From positions 1-37,973 of the forward strand of contig CANKHJ010000022.1 of the NCBI GenBank assembly GCA_947481635.1: a stretch of 37,973 nt of DNA. The letters are read 5' to 3'. The stretch is from Bradyrhizobiaceae bacterium. Its GTDB lineage: Bacteria > Pseudomonadota > Alphaproteobacteria > Rhizobiales > Xanthobacteraceae. The position numbers and the translations under genes were made by a program. Below, one piece after another: positions 1-8,149 of this stretch. Position 1 is the first letter of the stretch. Every line of letters begins with the position of its first letter. The notes under the pieces were generated by a model. That model had not been told where the DNA came from and did no database searches. It worked only from the letters and a program-made list of their open reading frames with translations.

Positions 1-512
1 CCGGCGCACTGGCGCACAAGACCGAAGCCGGCGGCGTGATGCTCGGCATCAAGGACGAGGCCGGACTGCGCGAGGCCTGGAAGACGCTGCACGACAACAT
101 CGCCAAGCATCAGCCTGGCCTGAAGCTCGACGGCGTGCTGGTGGAGAAGATGGCGCCGAAGGCGCTGGAACTGGTGATCGGCGCCAAGCGTGATCCGCTC
201 TGGGGCCCGGTGGTGCTGGTCGGCCTCGGCGGCATCTGGGTCGAGGCGCTCGGCGACGTGCGGCTGCTGCCGCCGGATCTGTCAGAAGCCGCGATCGTCG
301 AAGAACTCGGCAAGCTGCGCACCGCGAAGCTGCTGAAAGGCTTCCGCGGCGCACCCGCGGTCGATGTCGAGGCGGTCGCGAAAACCGCCGCGCTGGTCGG
401 CCGGATCATGATGACGGTGCCGGAGATCGTCGAGATCGACATCAATCCGGTCTTCGCGCACGGCAAGGGCGAAGGCATCACCGCGGTCGATGCGCTGATC
501 GTGACGAAGTAG
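1..512 (+). CDS. Acyl-CoA synthetase (NDP-forming type), C-terminal ATP-grasp part, 5' truncated
   Basis: The reading frame is open from the left edge (first full codon at 3), so only about 169 C-terminal residues are seen. They match the ATP-grasp half of ADP-forming acetyl/acyl-CoA synthetases: an AHKTEAGGV segment at the edge, a GVLVEKMAPKALELVIGAKRDPLWGP block (split here across about residues 44-70), a GLGGIWVEALGD loop and the closing EIDINPV motif that carries metal/nucleotide ligands. Enzymes of this family join a carboxylic acid to CoA with ATP in the cytoplasm. The acid cannot be told from this fragment, and the N-terminal CoA-binding domains lie outside the window. The gene converges on the ribokinase operon across a large palindrome. 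The family call is firm; the substrate is unknown. Confidence 0.85.
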   Translation, partial: GALAHKTEAGGVMLGIKDEAGLREAWKTLHDNIAKHQPGLKLDGVLVEKMAPKALELVIGAKRDPLWGPVVLVGLGGIWVEALGDVRLLPPDLSEAAIVEELGKLRTAKLLKGFRGAPAVDVEAVAKTAALVGRIMMTVPEIVEIDINPVFAHGKGEGITAVDALIVTK

Positions 513-554
513 GCAACGCAGACGCGACCATCTAAAACACAATAACGGTGCGCT

Positions 555-667
555 CCCTCCCCCTCGCGGGGAGGGGTTGGGGGTGGGGGGCTGTCGCAGC
601 ACATTCGTTGCTACAGCCCCCACCCCCGCTCGCCTTCGGCGAGCGACCCTCCCCGCGAGGGGGAGGG
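555..667. repeat. Large palindromic repeat between convergent genes, possible bidirectional terminator
   Basis: A 21-base arm at 555-575 is the exact reverse complement of 647-667. Inside it, 580-594 pairs nearly perfectly with 611-625, and a smaller hairpin (GCTCGCC-TTC-GGCGAGC) sits at 628-644. The whole element can fold into a long cruciform or stem. It fills most of the gap between the acyl-CoA synthetase stop (512) and the ribokinase stop (682-680), so it could end transcription from both sides, although no T-run follows. Composition and placement are those of the dispersed REP-like palindromes common in Bradyrhizobium-type genomes. That family assignment is from memory. Confidence 0.7.
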
Positions 668-679
668 TAAGAAGAAGAG

Positions 680-1543
680 CTACAGCGCCGCCCCGATCTC
701 AGCGCGCGACGGTTGCGCGATCTGCGCGCCGACGCGGGTGCAGGAGAGGCCGGCGGCGGCATTCGCGATGCTCAGCGCATCGGACATCTCGCGGCCCTCG
801 ATCAAGACCGAGGTGAGCACTCCGGCAAACGTGTCCCCCGCACCGGTGGTGTCCACGACATCCACCTTCGCCGCCGGGCATTGCAAGGTCTCTCCGCCGC
901 TCCAACACTGCGCGCCCTGCTCCCCAAGCGTGAGCACCACGGTCAAATTGAAGTCGCGCGCCAGCGTCTCGGGAGACAGCTCGGCGGTCTGGGTCAGTTC
1001 GATCTGATTGACGATCAACACGTCGACGGCCGCGAGCACGCGCGCCGGCAATGGCTGCGCCGGTGCATTATTGAGTATGATGCGGCAGCCCAGCGCTCGC
1101 GCCCGCGTGATCAGCTTCCAGTTCTCCGCCGGATCGGTCTCCATTTGTAGCAAAACAGCGCGCGCTCGTTTCAGCGCATCGTCGGGAATCGCCTCCTGAC
1201 GGACATCGAGATTCACACCCGGTGCGACCACGATCTGGTTCTGGCCAGACTCATCGACAATGATCGAGGCGCAGCCGGTGCGGCCCGGAAGCCGCTGCAC
1301 GCCGGAAAGATCGACCCCAGCGCGTTCGAGGCTGGCCAGCGCGGGCGCGGCAAAAGCGTCGGCGCCGACCGCGCCATACAACGCCGTCGTCATGCCGTAG
1401 CGCGCGGCGGCATGCGCCTGGTTGGCGCCCTTGCCGCCGGGAGAAATGACGCAGTCGGTGCCCAGTATTGTCTCGCCCGGCAGCGGCAGACGCGGCGCGC
1501 GCATCGCGATGTCGAGATTGATCGAGCCGAACACCAGCAGCAT
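680..1543 (-). CDS. rbsK: Ribokinase (PfkB family)
   Basis: This 287-residue protein phosphorylates D-ribose to ribose 5-phosphate with ATP in the cytoplasm. The N-terminal signature GSINLD starts at residue 6, the sugar-binding GGKGAN lies at 36-41, and the PfkB signature DTTGAGDTFAG begins at about residue 231 with catalytic Asp237. Length is normal for the family (about 300). It is the last gene of the operon, three bases after adenine deaminase, and its ATG needs no revision. Next to a nucleoside hydrolase its likely job is to recover the ribose released from nucleosides, which favours ribokinase over fructokinase or adenosine kinase. Confidence 0.88.
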   Translation of the reverse strand: MLLVFGSINLDIAMRAPRLPLPGETILGTDCVISPGGKGANQAHAAARYGMTTALYGAVGADAFAAPALASLERAGVDLSGVQRLPGRTGCASIIVDESGQNQIVVAPGVNLDVRQEAIPDDALKRARAVLLQMETDPAENWKLITRARALGCRIILNNAPAQPLPARVLAAVDVLIVNQIELTQTAELSPETLARDFNLTVVLTLGEQGAQCWSGGETLQCPAAKVDVVDTTGAGDTFAGVLTSVLIEGREMSDALSIANAAAGLSCTRVGAQIAQPSRAEIGAAL

Positions 1544-1546
1544 TGG

Positions 1547-3334
1547 TCAGCCGACGCGTTCGATCAGCGAATCTTCGAACACCTCGCCGGTGGTGCCGTC
1601 GGTGAGGCCCCGATCGGTCAGGTGCGGACCGGGATTGCACGCCAGCGTCGCGCCGACCACCGCCTTGAACACCCTTGTCGGCGGCTTCCATTCGGCGATG
1701 CCGTCGGCGGCGCGCTTCACCGCGGCGAAATCCGCGGCCACATCGGCAGCCGGCGCTTCCGACACCAGCCCGCCGATCGGCAGCGCGACCTGCCCCGTGA
1801 CGCGACCATGCTGCGCTACCGCCATGCCGCCGCGCGCCGCGATGACCGCATTGGCCGCCGCTGCCATATCGACCGGATCGCGGCCGAACAACGTGAGGTT
1901 ATGACTGTCATGCGACACCGTCGTTGCAAGCGCGCCGCGAAACGTGCCCCAGTCCTCGATGATGGCAAGGCGCGGCGTCGGTTCGGCGCGCGCATGACGA
2001 TGCACCACCGCCATAACGCTCACGCCGTCGGGCAGCACCACCGCGCCGTTGCGCACCTCGACGACGATCTCGCCCCACTCGGTGAAGCGCGGACGCACGA
2101 TGCTGCGCAACTTTGCCCGGCCGTCGGTCATGTTCGGAACGCGCAAGGTGAAATCTTCAGCTGTGAGCGCACTGAGCTTCATGGTGCCGGTCGGTGCGGC
2201 GACCGGATCCGGCCGCAACGCCTCAAGCAGTTTGCCGCCCTGCGCGACGTGGCGGCCTGAGGCAAACACCTCCACGACGCCGAGCGAGGTGAGGTCATCC
2301 AGCACGATCAGGTCGGCGCGGCGGCCGGGTGCGACGACGCCAAGGTCACGGCGGCCGAGCCGCATCGCGGCGTTGATCGTGGCGGCGCGCAGCGCGTGGA
2401 TCGGCGGAAGGCCGTAGCGCACCAGACGTCGCAGCACGTCGACCATGCCGCCGACGCTGACGAGATCGTCGGGGAACACGTCGTCGGTGCAGATGGTCAG
2501 CGTCTGCGGGAATTGCGGCAGCTGATTCAGCGCCACGACCGCGCCAGGCAGGACATAATCATGCGAGCCGCGCAATTCGATGGTGAAACCGGCGCGCAAT
2601 TTCTCGAGCAGGTCGTCGCCGGACGTGACCTCGTGATCGGACTCGATGCCCGCCGCGGCGAAGCCTTGGAGGTCGGCGCCGGTCAGCCCGCGCGCGTGGC
2701 CGCAGACCAGTTTCGACGACGCCAGCCCAGCATCGATGATGTCGCGCATCTTGTCGCTGCGTGAGAGGACGCCGCGCATGTCCATCACTTCCGCGACGCC
2801 GATCACCGCGGAAGCGCGCAGCATTTCCTGCATCTCGGGCTTGTTGAATTCGGCGCCTGCCAGTTCCAGCCCCGGCGCGGACGGCACGCAGGACGGCGCC
2901 ATCACCAGCACGCGCAGCGGCAGCCCACGGCTGGCATCGATCGCCCAGCGCACCCCGTCGAGGCCGACGACGTTGCCGAATTCATGCGGATCCCAGCAGA
3001 TCGTGGTGGTCCCTTGCGGCACTACCACTTCGGCATAGCGGCGCGGCGTCACCATCGAGCTTTCGACATGCATATGCGTGTCGATCAGCCCCGGCGCGAC
3101 AAAGCGGCCGGCGATGTCGACAATGCGGGCCGCATCCTTGCGCGAACCGCGTGGATGCACGCTGGCGATCAGCGGACCGGTCAGGCCGATATCGGCCTCG
3201 CGCAATTCACCGGTCGCGACGTCGACCACAATGCCGCCGGTCAGCAACACGTCGAACGGCGCCTCGCCACGCGCGGCGCGCACCGCGCGGTCGCGCAGCC
3301 CGGATTCGTGAAGATCATGCGGCTCGTCGGTCAC
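1547..3334 (-). CDS. ade: Adenine deaminase
   Basis: This 595-residue protein of the Ade branch of the amidohydrolase superfamily converts adenine to hypoxanthine and ammonia. The metal-binding THMHVESSM motif (His87, His89) and the family block CWDPHEFGNVVG are present, followed by GHARGLTG, ESDHE and ICTDD segments. The C-terminal domain is complete, and E. coli Ade is of similar size (588). The open frame runs further upstream, but I chose the GTG at 3334: it overlaps the nucleoside hydrolase stop as GTGA, has GGAG upstream, and gives the expected N-terminus (MTDEPHDLHE). The overlap implies translational coupling. Its product hypoxanthine is a substrate for the Xdh enzyme encoded at 20.3-25.0 kb. 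Confidence 0.93.
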   Translation of the reverse strand: MTDEPHDLHESGLRDRAVRAARGEAPFDVLLTGGIVVDVATGELREADIGLTGPLIASVHPRGSRKDAARIVDIAGRFVAPGLIDTHMHVESSMVTPRRYAEVVVPQGTTTICWDPHEFGNVVGLDGVRWAIDASRGLPLRVLVMAPSCVPSAPGLELAGAEFNKPEMQEMLRASAVIGVAEVMDMRGVLSRSDKMRDIIDAGLASSKLVCGHARGLTGADLQGFAAAGIESDHEVTSGDDLLEKLRAGFTIELRGSHDYVLPGAVVALNQLPQFPQTLTICTDDVFPDDLVSVGGMVDVLRRLVRYGLPPIHALRAATINAAMRLGRRDLGVVAPGRRADLIVLDDLTSLGVVEVFASGRHVAQGGKLLEALRPDPVAAPTGTMKLSALTAEDFTLRVPNMTDGRAKLRSIVRPRFTEWGEIVVEVRNGAVVLPDGVSVMAVVHRHARAEPTPRLAIIEDWGTFRGALATTVSHDSHNLTLFGRDPVDMAAAANAVIAARGGMAVAQHGRVTGQVALPIGGLVSEAPAADVAADFAAVKRAADGIAEWKPPTRVFKAVVGATLACNPGPHLTDRGLTDGTTGEVFEDSLIERVG

Positions 3335-4287
3335 TGCTTGTCTCCAAGTCCTGCCCGCGTCCCCGCGGCTTGCGTCAGCGCATCGAGCACCACCTTGCGC
3401 ACCGCCGCCTCGTCCACCGTCGTGGCAACCTCGGCATTGGCGGTCGCGCGACGCGGAACGCGCCATTCGACCACCGTCATGCCGCGGGTATGCTGCCCGG
3501 TCAGCTCCGTCACAACATAGGCCGGCTTGAAGGTGGCGCAAGCCGGCAGAACCATGGCCGCCGCCGCGACCGGGTCATAGAGATACATGGCACCCACGCC
3601 GGCACTACCGATCGCCACATAGCCGCCGAGCAGATCGGCCAGCACGTCGCCGCGCTCGGTGCCGATAGCGCGCAGCGCGTCGACATCGGACGAGAACACG
3701 CGCACCTGGCGGCACGTATCGAGCCCGACCATTTGTAGCGCTACGCCGGCATCGAGCACGACCTGCACGGCTTCCGGATCGACCGCGGCGTTGAATTCGG
3801 CCGCCGCGGTGTGATTGCCGCCGACCGCGCTGCCACCCATCCACACCAGGCGGCCGATTTTCTTCGCAAGGCCTGGACGCGACTGCAGCACCGCCGCGAT
3901 ATTGGTGAGCGGCCCGAGCGCAAGGATTGTTGCCGGCTCGGGCGATTGATCGAGATACCGCGTCAGCGCGTCAAACGCGGACACCTGGGAGAGCGCGATG
4001 CCGTCCGCCGGCAATTCGCGCGCCAGCGAATTCATCGCGTTGGCGCCAAGGATGTTCTGCGCGGTCACCAATTCGGCGACCAGCGGCTGCGCAGCGCCAC
4101 GATGGATCGGCATGGTCCATGCGAACAGCGCCGCGGACCGCGCCGCATTGCCTTCCACGATATCGAGCGGCGCATTGCCCGCGACCAGCGAGAGGCCGGC
4201 GATCGGCCAGTCCGACGCTGCTGCGACGGTCAGGATCGCGGCGAGATCGTCGAAACCCATGTCGGTGTCGATCCATACCTGCGGCAT
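3331..4287 (-). CDS. Purine/pyrimidine nucleoside hydrolase (IunH/Rih family)
   Basis: This 318-residue cytoplasmic enzyme hydrolyses the N-glycosidic bond of ribonucleosides to free base plus ribose. The defining calcium-binding motif DTDMGFDD is at residues 7-14, matching the DxDxxxDD family signature. Mid-protein PEPATILALGPLTNIA (about 116-131) and VWMGGSAVGGNHTAAAEFN (about 147-165) are classic nucleoside hydrolase blocks. It lies three bases after the ABC ATPase gene and overlaps ade by four bases. Cotranscription with adenine deaminase and ribokinase points to purine nucleosides such as adenosine or inosine, but the residues seen do not settle specificity. Confidence 0.92.
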   Translation of the reverse strand: MPQVWIDTDMGFDDLAAILTVAAASDWPIAGLSLVAGNAPLDIVEGNAARSAALFAWTMPIHRGAAQPLVAELVTAQNILGANAMNSLARELPADGIALSQVSAFDALTRYLDQSPEPATILALGPLTNIAAVLQSRPGLAKKIGRLVWMGGSAVGGNHTAAAEFNAAVDPEAVQVVLDAGVALQMVGLDTCRQVRVFSSDVDALRAIGTERGDVLADLLGGYVAIGSAGVGAMYLYDPVAAAAMVLPACATFKPAYVVTELTGQHTRGMTVVEWRVPRRATANAEVATTVDEAAVRKVVLDALTQAAGTRAGLGDKQ

Positions 4288-4290
4288 GGA

Positions 4291-5283
4291 TCATTGCCCG
4301 GCGAGGCGTGCGGCGCTGGCCAGCGGCAGGTCGAGGCTGACGGTTTCATCCAGCGCGAAGCGCCTGGCGGAGGCCGGCGTCTGCGCCTTCACCAGGCCGC
4401 CTGGCGTCTCGATCAGATATTCCACCGCGTCGCCGAGATAGGAGGCGCCGAGCACGCGGCCCTGGTGCGGCCCCTGCCCTAGCACCACGGCCTGGGGCCG
4501 CCACGCCAGCGCGGCGATGTCGCGCTCGTCGGGAAGCGGCCATTGTCCGGCCTTGAAGATATTCTCGAAGCCGACGAATTGCGCGACGAAAACCGAGGAC
4601 GGCCGCTCGTAAATGTCAGCCGGAGTCCCCTGCTGCGCGATGCGCCCATCGCGCATCACGATCACGCGGTCGGCGAGCGCAAGCGCCTCGGACTGATCGT
4701 GGGTGACGTAGATCATCGTGACACCGAGGTCGCGCTGCAGCCGCTGCAATTCGCTGCGCATTTCGAGCCGCAGCCGGGCGTCGAGATTCGACAGCGGCTC
4801 GTCGAGCAGGAGGAGCCGCGGCCGCACCACCACAGAGCGCGCCAGCGCGACCCGCTGCTGCTGGCCGCCCGAGAGTTCGCGCGGCAAGCGGCGCTCGAAT
4901 CCCTTCAGGCCGACCAGCCCGATCGCCTCGTTGGCGCGCTGCTCCAACTCGTCGCGCGCGACGCTGCGCAGGCGCAGTCCGAAGGCGACATTCTCGAACA
5001 CCGAGAGATGCGGGAACAGCGCGTAGGACTGAAACACCAGCCCGACCTCACGCTTGTTCGCCCGCACATGGGTGATGTCGCGGCCGGCCAGCACGATGCG
5101 GCCCTGGCGCGGCTGAATCAGACCCGCGATCGCGCGCATCGTCGTGGTCTTGCCGCATCCGGACGGACCGAGCAGCGCGACCAGTTCACCCTCGGCGATG
5201 GTGAGGTCGAGATCCTTCACCGCGACGGTGCCGCCATAGGCGAGCGTCAGTTTCTCGATGGTGAGGAAATTCCGGTCAGACAT
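4291..5283 (-). CDS. ABC importer ATPase, PotA-like, probable nucleoside uptake
   Basis: This 330-residue ATP-binding subunit has Walker A GPSGCGKT at 39-46, a Q-loop FQSYALFPH near 84-92, ABC signature LSGGQQQR at 137-144, Walker B LLLLDEP at 157-163 and a C-terminal TOBE-type region (about 260-330) typical of the spermidine/iron/2-aminoethylphosphonate branch. The frame extends 10 codons upstream, but ATG at 5283 gives the standard MSDRNFLTIEKL start and overlaps the permease gene by eight bases. Family name alone would suggest polyamine or iron(III) uptake. The neighbouring nucleoside hydrolase, adenine deaminase and ribokinase make a nucleoside or related purine compound more likely; this is inference. 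Confidence 0.9.
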   Translation of the reverse strand: MSDRNFLTIEKLTLAYGGTVAVKDLDLTIAEGELVALLGPSGCGKTTTMRAIAGLIQPRQGRIVLAGRDITHVRANKREVGLVFQSYALFPHLSVFENVAFGLRLRSVARDELEQRANEAIGLVGLKGFERRLPRELSGGQQQRVALARSVVVRPRLLLLDEPLSNLDARLRLEMRSELQRLQRDLGVTMIYVTHDQSEALALADRVIVMRDGRIAQQGTPADIYERPSSVFVAQFVGFENIFKAGQWPLPDERDIAALAWRPQAVVLGQGPHQGRVLGASYLGDAVEYLIETPGGLVKAQTPASARRFALDETVSLDLPLASAARLAGQ

Positions 5284-6049
5284 AGCGCGACAATCCCAGC
5301 ATCTTTTCCGCAATCATCACGATCGCCATCGACATCAGCGCCAGCAAAGCCGACAGCGCCGCGATCGAGGGGTCGTAGACGAATTCCATCGAGGCGAGCA
5401 TGTCGATCGGCAGCGTGGTGATGCCGGGGCCGGTGAGGAACAGCGACACCGGCACCTGATTGAACGACGTCACGAAGCCGAGGATGAAGGCCGCGAGGAT
5501 GCCGTTGCGGATATTCGGCAGCACGACGCGGAAGAAGGTGCCGGTGCGGGTCGCGCCGAGGATCACGGCGGCCTCCTCCACGTCGGTGCGCAGATGCTCG
5601 AGGCTCGCGGTCACGACGCGCACCGCATAAGGCACCACCAGCACGGTATGCGCCAATATCAGCGCCGTCGTCACCGGCAGGCCGAGCGGGATCACGGCGT
5701 GGCGCAGCAAGGCGAGGCCGGCAATGATGCCGGGCACGATCACCGGGGTGAATACGATGCTGCGCATGAAATCGCGGCCGGGCACTGGGTAGCGCGCCAG
5801 ACCATAGGCCGCCGGCACGCCGAACAGCAGCGCCAGCGCGGTCGAGCCGACCGCGAGCCAGAGCGACAGCACGAAGCTCTGGCGGAAATTCTCCATGCCG
5901 AACACGGCAGTGATCCATTTCAGCGACAGGCCCTGCGGCGGAAAGGTCAGCGTGTCGCCGGCGGAGAGGCCGGCCGCCGCGATCACCAGGAATGGGCCGA
6001 TCAGGAACAGGACGACCGCGGCAAGCACGGCATGGCCGGCATAGCGCAT
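5276..6049 (-). CDS. ABC importer permease, PotC-like
   Basis: This inner-membrane permease of about 257 residues has several hydrophobic spans. The EAA-type cytoplasmic loop that contacts the ATPase is visible as EEAAVILGATRTGTFFRVVLPNIRNG (about 167-192, written in part: EEAAVILGATRTG). A GTG at 6055 overlaps the preceding permease stop as GTGA. I prefer ATG 6049, six bases downstream of an AGAGG ribosome binding site that would otherwise directly abut the start codon. The gene is the third of four transporter genes in the operon. It forms the channel with the 6052-6876 product; substrate as inferred for the whole operon. Confidence 0.88.
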   Translation of the reverse strand: MRYAGHAVLAAVVLFLIGPFLVIAAAGLSAGDTLTFPPQGLSLKWITAVFGMENFRQSFVLSLWLAVGSTALALLFGVPAAYGLARYPVPGRDFMRSIVFTPVIVPGIIAGLALLRHAVIPLGLPVTTALILAHTVLVVPYAVRVVTASLEHLRTDVEEAAVILGATRTGTFFRVVLPNIRNGILAAFILGFVTSFNQVPVSLFLTGPGITTLPIDMLASMEFVYDPSIAALSALLALMSMAIVMIAEKMLGLSRYV

Positions 6050-6051
6050 GG

Positions 6052-6876
6052 TCACCTCTTCCGCGCGGCGGCAGCGCGCTTGAGCAGCGCGTTGGCCGCA
6101 ACGCTCATGGCAATGAGGATCACCGCGATCACGCTCGCGGAGACGTAATCGTTGGCCACCGAGACGCGCTGATAGAGCAATGTCTCGAGCATCAGCACCT
6201 TGGAGCCGCCGAGCACGGCCGGCGTGATATAGGCGGTCACCGCGCCGGTGAAGACCAGCGTGCCGCCGATCACCAATCCCTCGCGCGTCAGCGGGAGTAT
6301 CACGCGGAAGAACACCGCGATCCAGTTCGCGCCAAGGACGCGCGCCGCCGGCACCACGTCGGCTGGCAGATTCTCCAGCGCGCTGACCAGCGACAGCACC
6401 ATCAGCGGCAAGAATAATTGTACCAACCCGATGAACACCGCGGTTTCGGTGAATAGCAGCCGCAACGGCTCATCCGACAGGCCGAGACCGGTGACAACCT
6501 GGTTCACCAGGCCGGTACGGCCGAGGATCACGATCCAGGCATAGGTGCGCGCCACCGGGGAGATCATCAACGGCAGGATGAACAGCCCGACCAGGCGGCC
6601 TTTGGTCGCCGGGCTGGTATCGACGATGGCGAGCGCCGCCGCATAGCCGATCGCCGCCGACGCCAGCGTCACCAGCGCGCCGAGCCGCAGCGTGCGCCAG
6701 ACGACCTCTTGGTAGAGCGGTTCGGCGAAGAAGGTGGTGAAGCGGCTGATGCCCCAGCCGCCCGGCGTGGTGACGCTGCCGCTCAGCAGGATGCCGACCG
6801 GCAGCAAGAACGCGAGCATGACGAAGAGCACCGCCGGCGCGGCGAGCGCGATCCCGATGCGCCGGTCCTCGAACAC
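6052..6876 (-). CDS. ABC importer permease, PotB-like
   Basis: This 274-residue membrane protein carries a first hydrophobic segment at about residues 10-33, a string of further spans, and the EAA-loop equivalent ENLPADVVPAARVLGAN followed by FFRVILPLTREG. It starts with GTG at 6876, preceded by GAGGAG at good spacing. The stop overlaps the next permease gene. Both permeases belong to the type I importer fold used with PotD-like binding proteins. The 33-base gap to the binding-protein gene fits one transcript. Confidence 0.88.
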   Translation of the reverse strand: MFEDRRIGIALAAPAVLFVMLAFLLPVGILLSGSVTTPGGWGISRFTTFFAEPLYQEVVWRTLRLGALVTLASAAIGYAAALAIVDTSPATKGRLVGLFILPLMISPVARTYAWIVILGRTGLVNQVVTGLGLSDEPLRLLFTETAVFIGLVQLFLPLMVLSLVSALENLPADVVPAARVLGANWIAVFFRVILPLTREGLVIGGTLVFTGAVTAYITPAVLGGSKVLMLETLLYQRVSVANDYVSASVIAVILIAMSVAANALLKRAAAARKR

Positions 6877-6909
6877 TAGCTCCTCACAATCATGCCGGCC
6901 GGCGGTGCA

Positions 6910-7932
6910 TCACCGCGCGATCTTGCTGTTCCAGCCGGAAACCCAGGCCTCGCGATTGGCGAGCATCTGAGCCGGCGGGATCAGCTTCAGCCCCTTCGCC
7001 GTATCCTCGCCATAGGTCAGCACGTCGGCGATCTCCGGCGGCAGCTTAACTTCCTTGTTGGCCGGCGAGTCGACTTGTGACATCGCGAGCCGCGTCTGCG
7101 CTTCGGTCGACAGCCACTCGTCCATGAAGCGCATCGCAAGCTCCTTGTTCTTGGAGCCCTTGGTCAGCACCAGCACGTTGAGACCGCCGGTGAGGCCTTC
7201 CTTCGGCGTTGCCCAGGCGAGCGGCATGTTGAGCTTCTTGAGCAGCGGCCAGTTGAACCGCCCGGTCACCGCCGCCCAGATCTCATCCTGCTGGAATAAT
7301 TGCGCCAGTTGGGCGGCGCGCTCGTAGAAGGTCACCACGCCGCCCTTGATCTCGCTGACCTTGTTGATGCCGGTCGCGAAATCCGGCGTGGTGCCGCCGA
7401 AAGCGCGATCGGCCATGAACAGCAGCAGCGGTCCTTGCGTGGTGGTGATGTTCGGCAGCGCGAGCCGGCCCTTGAGTTCCGGCTTCCAGAGGTCGGTCCA
7501 GGACTCGATCTTCACCTTGTCCGAGCGGTAGATGATGCTGGTGGCGTAATAGGTGTAGCCGACGCCCATCTTGTTGCCGAGCGGGTCCTTCACGACGTCA
7601 TAGAGCTTGTCGTAATTGGTCAGCTTCGACACATCGATCGGATCGATCAGCCCCTTGTTCGCGGCCTCTAGCGCGTTGACGTCGGCCATCACCGCGATAT
7701 CGACTTCCGGATTGGCCTTGCGGGCTTCCAGCTTGGCGAGCCGGTCGGCGCTGTTGCCGACCTCCACCACGATCTTGCAGCCGCATTTCGCTTCGAACGG
7801 CGCATAGAGATCCTTGCGCAACTGATCCTGCGCGACGCCGAACGCCGACAGGACGAGCGTGGGTTGCTGGGCCGACGCGGGCGCCGCGACTGCGGAGGCG
7901 AGCGCGACGGCTATGCCGAGGGCGATGCGCAT
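6910..7932 (-). CDS. Periplasmic solute-binding protein of the PotD/iron(III)-type family
   Basis: This 340-residue exported protein opens with a Sec signal peptide (MRIALGIAVALASAVAAPAS, cleavage near AQQ about residue 22). The body is a family 1 extracellular solute-binding fold: EVDIAVMADVNALEAANKG is typical of the spermidine/putrescine/iron class, and GVGYTYYATSIIYRSDKV is the usual hinge segment. It is the first gene of the seven-gene salvage operon, preceded by AAGGA and by a sigma-54-like promoter at 7984-7999. It would capture the imported compound in the periplasm. A nucleoside is the best guess from context, which would be unusual for this family, so the substrate is open. Confidence 0.88.
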   Translation of the reverse strand: MRIALGIAVALASAVAAPASAQQPTLVLSAFGVAQDQLRKDLYAPFEAKCGCKIVVEVGNSADRLAKLEARKANPEVDIAVMADVNALEAANKGLIDPIDVSKLTNYDKLYDVVKDPLGNKMGVGYTYYATSIIYRSDKVKIESWTDLWKPELKGRLALPNITTTQGPLLLFMADRAFGGTTPDFATGINKVSEIKGGVVTFYERAAQLAQLFQQDEIWAAVTGRFNWPLLKKLNMPLAWATPKEGLTGGLNVLVLTKGSKNKELAMRFMDEWLSTEAQTRLAMSQVDSPANKEVKLPPEIADVLTYGEDTAKGLKLIPPAQMLANREAWVSGWNSKIAR

Positions 7933-7967
7933 GAGGATATCCTTCAGACCGGTGATGCCGCTGTGGC

Positions 7968-7983
7968 TGAGTATGATAACTCA
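7968..7983. promoter_or_regulatory. Operator-like dyad upstream of the nucleoside operon
   Basis: TGAGT at 7968-7972 and ACTCA at 7979-7983 are perfect inverted repeats separated by six bases. If the sigma-54-like promoter beside it is real, the dyad spans about -10 to +6, where a bound repressor would block initiation. No binding protein is encoded in the window. A short dyad of this size can arise by chance. Confidence 0.3.
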
Positions 7984-7999
7984 AGCATTATTCATGCCG
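7984..7999 (-). promoter_or_regulatory. Candidate sigma-54 promoter for the nucleoside import/salvage operon
   Basis: Read on the minus strand the sequence is CGGCATGAATAATGCT. It has the invariant GG and GC with exactly ten bases between them, GGCATG for the -24 box and ATGCT for the -12 box, against the consensus TGGCACG-N4-TTGCW. Mismatches are the leading C and one A in the -12 box. Predicted start is near 7973, leaving a leader of about 41 bases before the binding-protein ATG at 7932. Confidence 0.45.
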
Positions 8000-8149
8000 C
8001 CCCGCGCGGCACAAGCCGCCGGAAGGGACGATTCAGCCCAAAATCAGGCTTTTACCCGAAGACCGAGGCACTCCAGGCGCGGCAGCACCAGCCCGATCTT
8101 GAGCGCGTTGTCGTCATGGAACGCCGCGCGACCGCGTCACGGCCGGCCG

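Noticed and set aside
4291-7932. Assignment of the transporter as spermidine/putrescine importer from its family
   Set aside because: The family name is not specific, and three cotranscribed nucleoside salvage enzymes argue for another substrate; left unnamed.
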